From JAEUJM01 sp044221555 (GTDB taxonomy: Bacteria; Actinomycetota; Acidimicrobiia; Acidimicrobiales; DATDAH01): a DNA stretch of 64,000 bases. Location: assembly GCA_044221555.1 (NCBI GenBank), contig JBGAOY010000021.1, positions 10,475-74,474 on the forward strand, read 5' to 3'. Positions 40,198 to 48,680 of this stretch are shown here, one piece after another (position 1 is the first letter of the stretch; each line of letters starts with the position of its first letter). The notes beneath the pieces were generated by a model. It was not told the DNA's origin, ran no database searches, and saw only the letters and a program-made list of their open reading frames with translations. Position numbers and translations under genes: made by a program.

Positions 40198-42824
40198 TCG
40201 ATGCAGTCGAGGATGCTGGCGTCCGCACGGTTCTGCGGGCCCTCGCAGGCCAGCACCCGGCCCTGGCCGGAGCTCGCCGACACCACGTCGGTGACCACCA
40301 GGTTGTCCACCAGATCGTCGGCGTTGTCGATGCGGGCCGACTCGGGCATGTCGCCGGCGTCGTCCTGGGCGTCGGCGAGGGCCCTGATGAAGTAGGGCGG
40401 CAGGTGGCGGAAGCGCAGCTTGGCCGTCACGGTGACCGTCTCGCCATCAGCGATCTGGCTGGTGTCGAAGAAGTACGGGATGGTCAGCTCGGTCTGGTCC
40501 TCGCCGTCGGCGTTGAGCCGGGTGGGGTTGAGCACTCGCATGGACAGCTGGTCGGCGATGCGCACGCGCTCCTTCACGATCCCCCCGAGGAACGACTGGT
40601 ACGGCACCTCGACGAAGGTGCCGTCCTGGTCGGGGTCGCCGTCGGTGAGGATGCGCTGGAAGTTGGCCAACCAGGGGTCGCAGTCGTCCTGGGTGCCCTG
40701 CAACTCGATGTTGACGTTGCTCGGCAGGTCGGGATCGAGCCCCAGCGCGTCTGCGGCCGCCACCGGGTCGCACTGCGGCAGGTCGTCGGTGTTGTTGTCG
40801 ATCACACCCGACCCGCAGGCGCTCTCGTCGCCGACCCCGAGGTCGAACAGGCACACCTCGGTGCCGTCGGCGGTCTCGGCCGTGACCTCCAGCCAGAATT
40901 GGCGGGCGAAGGCGAACCCGGTGGGGAAGTTGTGCCCCAGCAGGTTGTTGGAGACGGTGACGTCGGCTTCGAACGTGTCGCCGGCCACGGTGTCGCCGTC
41001 GACGTTGTCGACCTTCAGGGTGACCGCCGACTGGAGGAACGCCTGACGCTCGGCCAGCACCTCGTCGAACACCTCCTGGGAGCCGTACGTGCTGGTGTCG
41101 AGGTCGTAGTCCACCCCCACGAACGTGTGCGAGCGGAAGTCACGGTCGGGGTTGGGCAGGAGCCCGGGCGCCACGTCGACGACGGGAGCGGTTCCGTCGC
41201 CCTCAGTGGGCATGTGGCAGCTGGTGCACCCCAAGGGGCCGTCGAGCGTCTGGTCGGGGTTGTCGGCGAACCGGTCGGAGAACCCGACCACGTAGTCCTG
41301 CCACTCGTCGTAGGTGGTCTGCAGCACCAGGTCGTCCTGGTTGCCGTCCTCGTCGGTGTCGTCGATCTCGTTCTGGTCGAGGATGAAGTCGCCGTCCTCG
41401 TCGGAGGTGGCCGCGTCGCCCGAGAGCCCCTGCTCGGCGCCCTCGACCGGGCTGATGGTGCTGCCCTGGGCGTCGCCGTCGATGTCGACCGCCACGTTGT
41501 GGCAGGCGCCGCACAGCTCCGAGTTGGCGACCTCGTCGCTCCACATGGGCTGCTCACCGTCGAGGTCGTGCACCCGGACGGGCAGTGGGTTCGGGTCGTC
41601 GAACAGCGGGCCGAAGAAGCTGCCGTAGTTGGCCGAGCCGCCGTGCTGGACCGCCAGCTGCCCGAAACCGGCCCGCTCGGCGGGGGCCTCGCCCTGGCTG
41701 TGACAGGTGATGCAGGCCACGCCGTCGGAGATCAGGGCGGGGTTGTCGCTGGACACCGCCGGCGGCTGGTCGCCACTGGGCTCGTTCAGCGGCAGGAGCG
41801 CGTTGATGTCGTCGGTGAACTGGGCCCCGACCGGCGCGTGGCAGTTCACGCAGCTCTTGGCGGCGGCGTCGTAGAGGGCCTGCTGGTCGGGCCCGAGGTC
41901 TTCGGCCAGTTGGCGGTTCTCGGCCAGGGTGACCGGCAGCTGCGCCTCCATCAGGGCGCTGGTCTGCGCATGGGCCATCGCGGACACGCCCCAGTCGTCG
42001 GCGATCTCGCTGTGGCAGTCGGCGCAGGTCTCGGCCGAGGCGTACGAGCTGGCCTCGTCACCGAAGGCGGCCTGCTGCGCGCCCAGCACGTCCCAGACGT
42101 GGTAGCCGAGCAGCAGGAACAACACGATCGTGAGCGGCGCGTGGGCGGCACGGAGGAACTTGTAGGCCCGCACCGAGCGGCTCTGGCCGCCCGTGCGGGG
42201 GAAGTGCTTGTTGACCTCGTCCGACAACTCGCGGACCTCGGTCCACACCGCCTGCTGCTCGGGGCCCAGCAGGGCCACGTCGGCCTCGATGTCGCCGACC
42301 GGCCGCCGGCCCTCGACCAGGTCGGCGGCCAACTGGCGGAACCGCCGGGGCTGGCCGTCGACGATCTTGGAGATGCTGACGTCGACGTTGAGGGCGGTCT
42401 TCTGGAGGCCGATCAGGTGGTGGCGGCACACGCCGGCGATGGCCACGACGATGCCGACGACCAGCAGCACCTTGCCCGACGAGAGGGCGTCCTGGAACGG
42501 CACCACGGTGGCGTGCACGAAGGCCGCCACCAGCGCCAGGATCGGCAGGTAGAGGTGCGACCGGATCCAGGCCATGGTTCCGCCGGGAAGCGTCTTCTTC
42601 AGGGTCTTGTTGCGCTTGCGGGCGCTGTAGACCATGCCGGGCCCGGCGAAGAACAGGAACGTGAGCAGGCCGAGGCCCGCGACGAACAGCAGCGTGAGGC
42701 TCGCCGACGCGTCCATCCCCTGGAGGACGAACAGTCCACCGAACCCGGCGATCAACAGCACGGCGCTGCCGATGCCCGAGATGAGGTTCCAGGTTCTCGA
42801 CTTGATCTGGAACTTGTTGGCCAA
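40194..42824 (-). CDS. Five-haem membrane-bound cytochrome c
   Basis: An 876-residue protein. About five hydrophobic segments in the first 250 residues include histidines spaced as in b-type cytochromes (AAHAPLTIVLFLLLGYHVWD). An extracytoplasmic region then has five CxxCH haem sites near residues 267 (CADCH), 324 (CVNCH), 371 (CITCH), 439 (CGACH) and 533 (CTSCH). Between haems 4 and 5 lies an acidic EF-hand/thrombospondin-3-like segment (DEDGDFILDQNEIDD). The last 300 residues are beta-rich. It resembles cytochrome c554-type electron-transfer proteins; partner and terminal acceptor are unknown. The TTG at 42824 is preceded by a G-run 5 nt upstream. Confidence 0.85.
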   Translation of the reverse strand: MANKFQIKSRTWNLISGIGSAVLLIAGFGGLFVLQGMDASASLTLLFVAGLGLLTFLFFAGPGMVYSARKRNKTLKKTLPGGTMAWIRSHLYLPILALVAAFVHATVVPFQDALSSGKVLLVVGIVVAIAGVCRHHLIGLQKTALNVDVSISKIVDGQPRRFRQLAADLVEGRRPVGDIEADVALLGPEQQAVWTEVRELSDEVNKHFPRTGGQSRSVRAYKFLRAAHAPLTIVLFLLLGYHVWDVLGAQQAAFGDEASSYASAETCADCHSEIADDWGVSAMAHAQTSALMEAQLPVTLAENRQLAEDLGPDQQALYDAAAKSCVNCHAPVGAQFTDDINALLPLNEPSGDQPPAVSSDNPALISDGVACITCHSQGEAPAERAGFGQLAVQHGGSANYGSFFGPLFDDPNPLPVRVHDLDGEQPMWSDEVANSELCGACHNVAVDIDGDAQGSTISPVEGAEQGLSGDAATSDEDGDFILDQNEIDDTDEDGNQDDLVLQTTYDEWQDYVVGFSDRFADNPDQTLDGPLGCTSCHMPTEGDGTAPVVDVAPGLLPNPDRDFRSHTFVGVDYDLDTSTYGSQEVFDEVLAERQAFLQSAVTLKVDNVDGDTVAGDTFEADVTVSNNLLGHNFPTGFAFARQFWLEVTAETADGTEVCLFDLGVGDESACGSGVIDNNTDDLPQCDPVAAADALGLDPDLPSNVNIELQGTQDDCDPWLANFQRILTDGDPDQDGTFVEVPYQSFLGGIVKERVRIADQLSMRVLNPTRLNADGEDQTELTIPYFFDTSQIADGETVTVTAKLRFRHLPPYFIRALADAQDDAGDMPESARIDNADDLVDNLVVTDVVSASSGQGRVLACEGPQNRADASILDCID

Positions 42825-42957
42825 GGTGTCCCCCCGAAGACCGCAGAGTGAGCCGCATCGCCCTGTTAGGTTGAGACCCTAGCTTGCGGTTCGACGCGGT
42901 TCGCCGCATAGCCGTTCCCGGCGGTCGAGCCCACGAGAAGAGTTGGGAGGAGCTCCC

Positions 42958-43671
42958 TTGAGCGCTTTCGCATTCGTGGTCCCCGCGGTCGACCTGCCGC
43001 TGCTCGGCATCGGCCCCACCCCGCTGCGCATGCTCCTCACCCTGGTGGTGCTCACGGCGATCGTGCTGGCCGTGCTGGTGCTGGCCACGGTGGTGGCCGC
43101 CAAGCCCATCGACCACAAGTGGCCGCCCGACGAGCCGCTCGACCCGACCGAGATGCTGTGGGGCGAGGTCGGCGGGTTCGTGCAGAAGAGCTTCGCCGGC
43201 CTCGACCTCAACCTGGCCCGCGACCTCGCGTCCTACATGGACGAGGTCAAGCTGCCCGCCGACACCTGGATCGTGCAGTACGGCGATCCCGCATCCCACT
43301 ACTTCGTGCTGAAGAAGGGCCAGGCCGAGCTCTTCGGCGGTGCGGGCCAGCCCACCGGGCCGATCGCCACCAGCACGGGCCGGCCCGTGCAGGAGGGCGA
43401 GGGGTTCGGCGACTACGCCATCCGACACCGCACGCTGTCCGACATCGGCGTGCGGGCGGTCACCGACTGCGTGGTGCTGAAGCTGGCCGCGGCCGACTAC
43501 ATCGCCGCCCTCACCGTCAGCGCCGCCACCGATCAGGCGCCGCTGTTCGGCCAGAACGTGGCCCCCGTGGCGGCCGCGGCGCCGGCGCAGGCAGCGCCGC
43601 CGCCGCCCCCGCCGCCCCCGCCGGCCGCGCCGCCCCCGCCCCCCGGCCCCCCGGGCGCCACCTCGTTCTGA
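42958..43671 (+). CDS. Membrane-anchored cyclic-nucleotide-binding-domain protein
   Basis: A 237-residue protein, divergent from the cytochrome by 133 bp. One membrane helix (MLLTLVVLTAIVLAVLVLATVVA) near residues 22-45 is followed by a CRP-like cyclic-nucleotide-binding fold (LPADTWIVQYGDPASHYFVLKKGQAELF, GEGFGDYAIRHRTLSDIGVRAVTDC) and a Pro/Ala tail. There is no helix-turn-helix, so it is not a transcription factor of CRP type. The canonical phosphate cassette GExA(L/I)...RAA is altered (EGFGDYAIRHRT), so cAMP binding is uncertain. The TTG at 42958 is set by GGGAGGAG 5 nt upstream. Confidence 0.75.
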   Translation: MSAFAFVVPAVDLPLLGIGPTPLRMLLTLVVLTAIVLAVLVLATVVAAKPIDHKWPPDEPLDPTEMLWGEVGGFVQKSFAGLDLNLARDLASYMDEVKLPADTWIVQYGDPASHYFVLKKGQAELFGGAGQPTGPIATSTGRPVQEGEGFGDYAIRHRTLSDIGVRAVTDCVVLKLAAADYIAALTVSAATDQAPLFGQNVAPVAAAAPAQAAPPPPPPPPPAAPPPPPGPPGATSF

Positions 43672-43719
43672 CGCCCCCGGTTTTGTGACCGTGCCCGGCC
43701 CGTCCTAGACAGGCGGGCC

Positions 43720-45162
43720 ATGGCCCTGGTCCTGGGAATCGACTCGTCCACGCAGTCCACCAAGGTGGAGGTGCGCGACGCCGACACCGGCGCGCTGGTC
43801 GCCAGCGCCGCTGCGCCCCACCCGCCCACGTCGCCACCGCGCAGTGAGCAGGACCCCGAGGCGTGGTGGTCGGCCCTCGCGTCGGCGGTGGCCTCGACCG
43901 GGGTGTCCGAGGTGGCCGCGCTGGCGGTCGCCGCGCAGCAGCACGGCCTGGTGGCCCTCGGTGAGAAGGGCGAGGTGCTGCGACCGGCCAAGCTCTGGAA
44001 CGACACGGAGACCGCCGCCGACGCCGGGTGGCTGGTGAAGCAACTCGGCGGGCCCGAGGCGTGGTCCGAGGCCACCGGCAGCGTGCCCGTCGCCTCGTTC
44101 ACCATCACCAAGCTCTCCTGGCTGCATCGCAAGGAGCCCGAGCACTTCGAGCGGTTGACCCACGTGCTGTTGCCCCACGACTGGCTCACCTACCGGCTCA
44201 CGGGGACCTGCGTCACCGACCGGGGCGACGCGTCCGGCACCGGCTACTGGTCGCCGGCCGAAGAGCGCTGGCGCACCGACCTGCTGCGGGTCGTGGACGA
44301 CGCCCCGGGCGACGACGGCTGGCTCGCCCGCCTGCCGCGGGTGCTCGGGCCGGGCGAGGCGGCCGGTCCGCTGCTCTCGGTCGCGGCCGGCGTCCTCGGC
44401 CTGCGAGGGACGCCACTGGTCGCGGCCGGGACCGGCGACAACATGGCCGCCGCCCTCGGGCTCGGGATGGCGCCGGGCGACGTGGCCTTCTCGTTGGGCA
44501 CCTCGGGCACGGTCTACGCGGTGAGCGATCGTCCCACCGCCGACGCCGGCGGCGCGGTGGCCGGCTTCGCGGACGCGACCGGTCGCTTCCTGCCTCTCGT
44601 GTGCACCCTCAACGCCACCGGCGTGACCGACGACGTGGCTCGGATGTTCGACCTCGACCGCGACCGCTTGGCCGACCTGGCCCTGTCCGCGCCCGCCGGC
44701 TCGGGCGGCGTCGTGATGGTGCCCTTCTTCGCGGGTGAGCGCACGCCCGACCGCCCCGACGCCACGGGGACGGTGACCGGGCTGCGCCACGGCATCTCGA
44801 AGGCCCACCTGGCCCGGGCGGCCCACGAAGGGGTGGTGTGCGGCCTGCTCGACGGCCTCGACGCGCTCACCGGCGCCGGTGTGGCCGTCGACTCGGGCCG
44901 CACCCTGCTGGTGGGTGGAGGGGCACGGTCGCGCGCCTACCGGCACGTGCTGGCCGACCTGTCGGGCCGACCCGTCACCGTGCCCCACACGGGCGAGTTG
45001 GCGGCCGCCGGCGCCTGTGTCCAGGCGGCGGCGGTGCTCGCCGGTGCCGACCCCGCCGAGGTGGCGGCGGCGTGGGGCCTGGGTGCCGGCATCACCGTCG
45101 ATCCCGACGACGGCGTGGACGCCGCCGGCGTGCGGGCCGCCTACGACGCGGCCCGCGGCTGA
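43720..45162 (+). CDS. xylB: Xylulokinase (FGGY family)
   Basis: A 480-residue FGGY carbohydrate kinase that phosphorylates D-xylulose. N-terminal GIDSSTQSTKVEV (phosphate loop), QQHGLV, LWNDTET (substrate site), GTGDNMAAALGLG and LVGGGARS are characteristic of XylB. It precedes a CUT1 sugar ABC transporter by 184 bp, so both probably serve uptake and use of a pentose-containing sugar. ATG 43720; the nearest -10-like element is TAGACA 8 nt upstream. Confidence 0.9.
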   Translation: MALVLGIDSSTQSTKVEVRDADTGALVASAAAPHPPTSPPRSEQDPEAWWSALASAVASTGVSEVAALAVAAQQHGLVALGEKGEVLRPAKLWNDTETAADAGWLVKQLGGPEAWSEATGSVPVASFTITKLSWLHRKEPEHFERLTHVLLPHDWLTYRLTGTCVTDRGDASGTGYWSPAEERWRTDLLRVVDDAPGDDGWLARLPRVLGPGEAAGPLLSVAAGVLGLRGTPLVAAGTGDNMAAALGLGMAPGDVAFSLGTSGTVYAVSDRPTADAGGAVAGFADATGRFLPLVCTLNATGVTDDVARMFDLDRDRLADLALSAPAGSGGVVMVPFFAGERTPDRPDATGTVTGLRHGISKAHLARAAHEGVVCGLLDGLDALTGAGVAVDSGRTLLVGGGARSRAYRHVLADLSGRPVTVPHTGELAAAGACVQAAAVLAGADPAEVAAAWGLGAGITVDPDDGVDAAGVRAAYDAARG

Positions 45163-45269
45163 GCCGCATCGTTCACCGTGGCCTTGGGCTACGTTTACCC
45201 GCGCATGGTCCCTGCGTCGCCGATCAGGCGTAGGTTCGGACCCAGCTGAACGGGGAGAGGCACAGGCAG

Positions 45270-45350
45270 ATGAGCGGAGCACGGTGGCCCGGACTGCGTG
45301 GTCCGAACTCACGACGGGCATCCCGGCCGGGGCGGGGGCGTGACGCATGA
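45270..45350 (+). CDS. Possible 26-residue leader peptide overlapping the ABC ATPase start
   Basis: ATG 45270 with GGGGAGAGG about 10 nt upstream opens a 26-codon Arg-rich ORF (begins MSGARWPGLRG) whose TGA (45348-45350) overlaps the ATG of the ABC ATPase as ATGA. The overlap suggests translational coupling, but in DNA this GC-rich a short ORF can arise by chance. No similarity is recognised. Confidence 0.3.
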   Translation: MSGARWPGLRGPNSRRASRPGRGRDA

Positions 45351-46432
45351 GCGGGGTCGTGTTCGACGGGGTGACGAAGCGCTTCGACGGCGTCACCGCG
45401 GTCGACTCGTTCACCCTCGAGATCATCGACGGCGAGTTCATGGTGCTCCTGGGCCCGTCCGGGTGCGGCAAGAGCACCGCGCTGCGGATGATCGCCGGCC
45501 TCGAGACGGTCACCGAGGGCGTGCTGCGCATCGGTGACCGCATCGTGAACAACGTCGAGGCCAAGGACCGCGACATCGCGATGGTGTTCCAGAGCTACGC
45601 GCTGTACCCGCACATGACCGTGATACAGAACATCGAGTTCCCGCTCAAGGCCCGCAAGTACTCGGTGGACGGCGGCGAGCCGCGCAAGCTGACGGCGGGT
45701 GAGCGCTCACAGCGGGTGGAGCACGCCATCACCACGCTGGGGCTCACCGAGTTGGCCAAGCGCAAACCGGGTGCGCTCTCCGGCGGCCAGCGCCAGCGCG
45801 TCGCGCTGGCCCGGGCCATCGTGCGCCGGCCCGAGGTCTTCCTGATGGACGAGCCGCTGTCGAACCTCGACGCCAAGCTGCGCGCCCAGACCCGCCTCGA
45901 CCTCGTCGAGCTCCACCGCGAGGTGGCCACCACCTTCATCTACGTCACCCACGATCAGGTGGAGGCCATGACCATGGCCGATCGCATGGCCGTGATGTCC
46001 GACGGGCGCCTGCAGCAGGTCGGCGACCCGCAGTCGGTGTACGAGCGCCCCGCCAACCTCTTCGTCGCCCGGTTCATCGGCAGCCCCCCGATGAACACCA
46101 TCGCCGGCGAGGTGGTCGAGGACGGGGTGGTGGCCTGCGGCTCGAGCCGCATCCCGTTCGAGGGCAAGGCCGCGATCGGGCGCCAGGTGGTGGTGGGCAT
46201 CCGGCCCGAGCACCTGCACGTGGGGAAAGGCACCATCGAGGCCACCGTGCAGGCCGTCGAGTGGCTGGGCCACGAGCGCCACATCATCGTCGACATCGCC
46301 GGCTCCCGGGCGATCGTCCGCCAGGAGACCGACGAGGGCGCCGCCCCTGCCCTCGGCGCCACCGTCACGCTGGGCCACCACCGCGAGAACGTGCACCTGT
46401 TCGACGCCGAGCACACGGACCGCATCAATTGA
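45347..46432 (+). CDS. CUT1 sugar ABC transporter ATP-binding protein
   Basis: A 361-residue ATPase of the MsmX/UgpC/MalK type. Walker A GPSGCGKST, Q-loop VFQSYALYPHMTV, signature LSGGQRQRVALARAI, Walker B VFLMDEPLSNLDAK and the H-loop THDQ are intact. A C-terminal TOBE-type regulatory domain (VVVGIRPEHLHVG) is present. It powers the two permeases encoded immediately downstream; its stop overlaps their first possible start (TTGA). The ATG at 45347 overlaps a small upstream ORF. Confidence 0.93.
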   Translation: MSGVVFDGVTKRFDGVTAVDSFTLEIIDGEFMVLLGPSGCGKSTALRMIAGLETVTEGVLRIGDRIVNNVEAKDRDIAMVFQSYALYPHMTVIQNIEFPLKARKYSVDGGEPRKLTAGERSQRVEHAITTLGLTELAKRKPGALSGGQRQRVALARAIVRRPEVFLMDEPLSNLDAKLRAQTRLDLVELHREVATTFIYVTHDQVEAMTMADRMAVMSDGRLQQVGDPQSVYERPANLFVARFIGSPPMNTIAGEVVEDGVVACGSSRIPFEGKAAIGRQVVVGIRPEHLHVGKGTIEATVQAVEWLGHERHIIVDIAGSRAIVRQETDEGAAPALGATVTLGHHRENVHLFDAEHTDRIN

Positions 46433-46458
46433 CCGACCCGACCGACCCCGCTCCCGCC

Positions 46459-47763
46459 ATGACCCCGCGGCCCGGCGCCATCACCGCGGCTGCCGTGATC
46501 CTCCTCGTGCTCGGCGTCGCCTCGGCCGTGTCGACCGTCGTCACGCTGGCACTGGCGATCGGCGGGACGGGCCGAACCGTTGTGCTCGTCGCCCTCGGCG
46601 TGGCCACCGGGGTGCTCGCGTTCTTCGAGGTTCGCACGGGCCTGCGCCTGATCCGCGATCCGGCCTCGGGGCTTGACGCCGGCGAGATCATCGCGCTCGT
46701 TCTCCTTGCCCCGGCGGCGGTGAGCGGCTTCCTCACGCTCCTCCTCAACTACGAGAAGTACGACGGAGCAGTCCTCGCCTGGCTCCTCGGCACGCTGTGG
46801 GCCCTCGTGTTCGCGGTCATCGTCGCGGTCGCCCAGGGCGTGGTTCCGGGTCTTCTCCTCTTCCTGCTCGTCGCAGGGGAGAAGAAGCTCGGCATGGTGG
46901 AGCGGGTCTCGTTCATCCGGAGATCCACCACCAAGGAGGGCCTGCTCTTCGTTGCCTTCGTAGCACCGGCGGCCACGGTCTTCTACGGCTTCTTCTTCTA
47001 TCCGCTGGGGCGTCTGATCCACTTCTCGCTCTACCAGCAGAATCGCACGGGTACCGCTGAGCGCTACATCGGCACCAAACAGATCACCGAGGTGCTGAGC
47101 GGCGACGAGTTCCGGGAAGGCCTGATGCACACGGTGAGCTACGTGCTCTACACGGTGCCGGTCGGCCTGGTGCTGGGCATCGCGTTGGCCGTGGTGGCCA
47201 ACCGGGCGCTCAAGGGCATCAAGATCTTCCAGACCATCTTCGCCTCGACGGTGGCCACCTCGGTGGCGGTGGCGTCGGTGATCTTCTTCGTGCTGTTGAA
47301 CCCGCAGGTGGGCTACTTCAAGGTGAACTGGCTGGCCGATCCCGACATGGCCCTGTTCGGCGTGTCGATCTCGTCGATCTGGCAGAACCTGGGACTCACC
47401 TTCATCATCGTGCTGGCGGGGTTGCAGGCCGTGCCCGACGAGTTGATGGAGAGCGCCACCATCGACGGAGCGGGCCCGCTGCGCCGCTTCTTCCGGGTCA
47501 CCCTGCCCATCATCTCGCCCACGTTGTTGTTCCTCGTGGTGGTGCTCACCGTGTTCGCGTTCCAGGCCTTCGCCCAGATCGACATCCTCACCGCCGGCGG
47601 CCCGGCCGGGTCGACCGAGACACTGGTGTTCAAGATCTTCCAACGACAACAGCCCATCGACCTGGGTGAGGGCTCGGTGATGGCCCTCGGCCTGTTCGGC
47701 ATCACCTTCCTCGTCACCATGGGCCAGTTCCTCATCCTTGATCGGCGGGTGCACTATGGCTGA
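46459..47763 (+). CDS. CUT1 sugar ABC transporter permease (MalF-like) with extra N-terminal membrane domain
   Basis: A 434-residue permease. The C-terminal 290 residues are a typical MalF-type component with the EAA loop ELMESATIDGAGPLRRFFRVTLP. The first about 150 residues add four more hydrophobic segments (AAVILLVLGVASAVSTVVTL, VVLVALGVATGVLAFF, EIIALVLLAPAAVSGFLTLLL and a fourth) that resemble a stand-alone small membrane protein. The ATG at 46459 is used; a TTG at 46429 overlapping the ATPase stop is the alternative, and neither has a clear Shine-Dalgarno. It pairs with the next permease, whose start overlaps its stop by 8 bp. Confidence 0.85.
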   Translation: MTPRPGAITAAAVILLVLGVASAVSTVVTLALAIGGTGRTVVLVALGVATGVLAFFEVRTGLRLIRDPASGLDAGEIIALVLLAPAAVSGFLTLLLNYEKYDGAVLAWLLGTLWALVFAVIVAVAQGVVPGLLLFLLVAGEKKLGMVERVSFIRRSTTKEGLLFVAFVAPAATVFYGFFFYPLGRLIHFSLYQQNRTGTAERYIGTKQITEVLSGDEFREGLMHTVSYVLYTVPVGLVLGIALAVVANRALKGIKIFQTIFASTVATSVAVASVIFFVLLNPQVGYFKVNWLADPDMALFGVSISSIWQNLGLTFIIVLAGLQAVPDELMESATIDGAGPLRRFFRVTLPIISPTLLFLVVVLTVFAFQAFAQIDILTAGGPAGSTETLVFKIFQRQQPIDLGEGSVMALGLFGITFLVTMGQFLILDRRVHYG

Positions 47764-48655
47764 GCCGATCGCGCTGCACGACCCGACGCCGGTGCTGGGC
47801 GAGGCCACCATCACGGGCAACCTGCCCGGCAAGTCGGCCCGCACGGCCAAGAACGTCGCGTGGTACCTCGCACTCTCCCTGCTGTCGCTGCTGGTGGTGT
47901 TCCCCGTGTGGATGACCCTGGTGCGGGCGCTCTCCACGCCCGTGGCCTACGTCAACGCCGGCCTGCCGCTGTACCCCGTCGACGTGCAGTGGGACATCTT
48001 CCGCCGCGCCTTCACCGAGGGCGAGCTGGGCCGGCGCATGATGCTCAGCGCCGTCGTCACCGTCATCATCGCCGCCAGCCAACTGGTCACGTCGGTGCTC
48101 TGCGCCTACGCCTTCGCCTTCCTCCGCTTCCCCCTGAAGCGCCTGGTGTTCGTGCTGTTCATGGCCACGTTGATGCTGCCCATCGAGGTCACCCTCATCC
48201 CCAACGTGGGCACCATCCGCGACCTGGACTGGCTCAACTCGTACGAAGGTCTCACGATTCCCTTCCTGGCCACCGCCTTCGGCATCTTCCTCATCCGCCA
48301 AGGGTTCATGGGCATCCCCAAGGACCTGCTCGACGCGGCCAAGCTCGACGGCTACGGCCACTTCGCCTTCATGGTCCGGGTGGCGGTCCCCGTCACCCGT
48401 CCCGTGGTGGCATCGTTCGGGGTCATCTCGCTGCTGGCTGCCTGGAACCAGTACCTGTGGCCCCGCGCGGTGGTCACCGTCTCCGAATGGGAGACTGTGC
48501 AGATCGGGCTCAAGTCCATCGCCGCCAGCAACGTCGAGGAGTCGAACATCGGCTTCGCCGCGGCCATCCTCGCCGCCGTGCCCGTCCTGCTCCTGTTGAT
48601 CTTCCTGCAGCGCCACCTCATCCGCGGCCTCACGGCCGGCGCCGTGAAGGGCTAG
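47756..48655 (+). CDS. CUT1 sugar ABC transporter permease (MalG-like)
   Basis: A 299-residue permease with six hydrophobic segments and the EAA loop DLLDAAKLDGYGHFAFMVRVAVP. The N-terminal tail is hydrophilic, then AWYLALSLLSLLVVFPVWMTL begins the membrane part. The ATG at 47756 overlaps the upstream permease by 8 bp; a GGCGGG tract precedes it. It forms the channel with the upstream permease and is followed by the binding-protein gene after 25 bp. Confidence 0.92.
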   Translation: MAEPIALHDPTPVLGEATITGNLPGKSARTAKNVAWYLALSLLSLLVVFPVWMTLVRALSTPVAYVNAGLPLYPVDVQWDIFRRAFTEGELGRRMMLSAVVTVIIAASQLVTSVLCAYAFAFLRFPLKRLVFVLFMATLMLPIEVTLIPNVGTIRDLDWLNSYEGLTIPFLATAFGIFLIRQGFMGIPKDLLDAAKLDGYGHFAFMVRVAVPVTRPVVASFGVISLLAAWNQYLWPRAVVTVSEWETVQIGLKSIAASNVEESNIGFAAAILAAVPVLLLLIFLQRHLIRGLTAGAVKG

Positions 48656-48680
48656 TGCCGTCCCACCAGAAAGAAGTGTG

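Noticed and set aside
45205..45249. 14-codon ORF with TACGTT upstream before the ABC operon
   Set aside because: Too short and unsupported; the spacing could be chance in this sequence.
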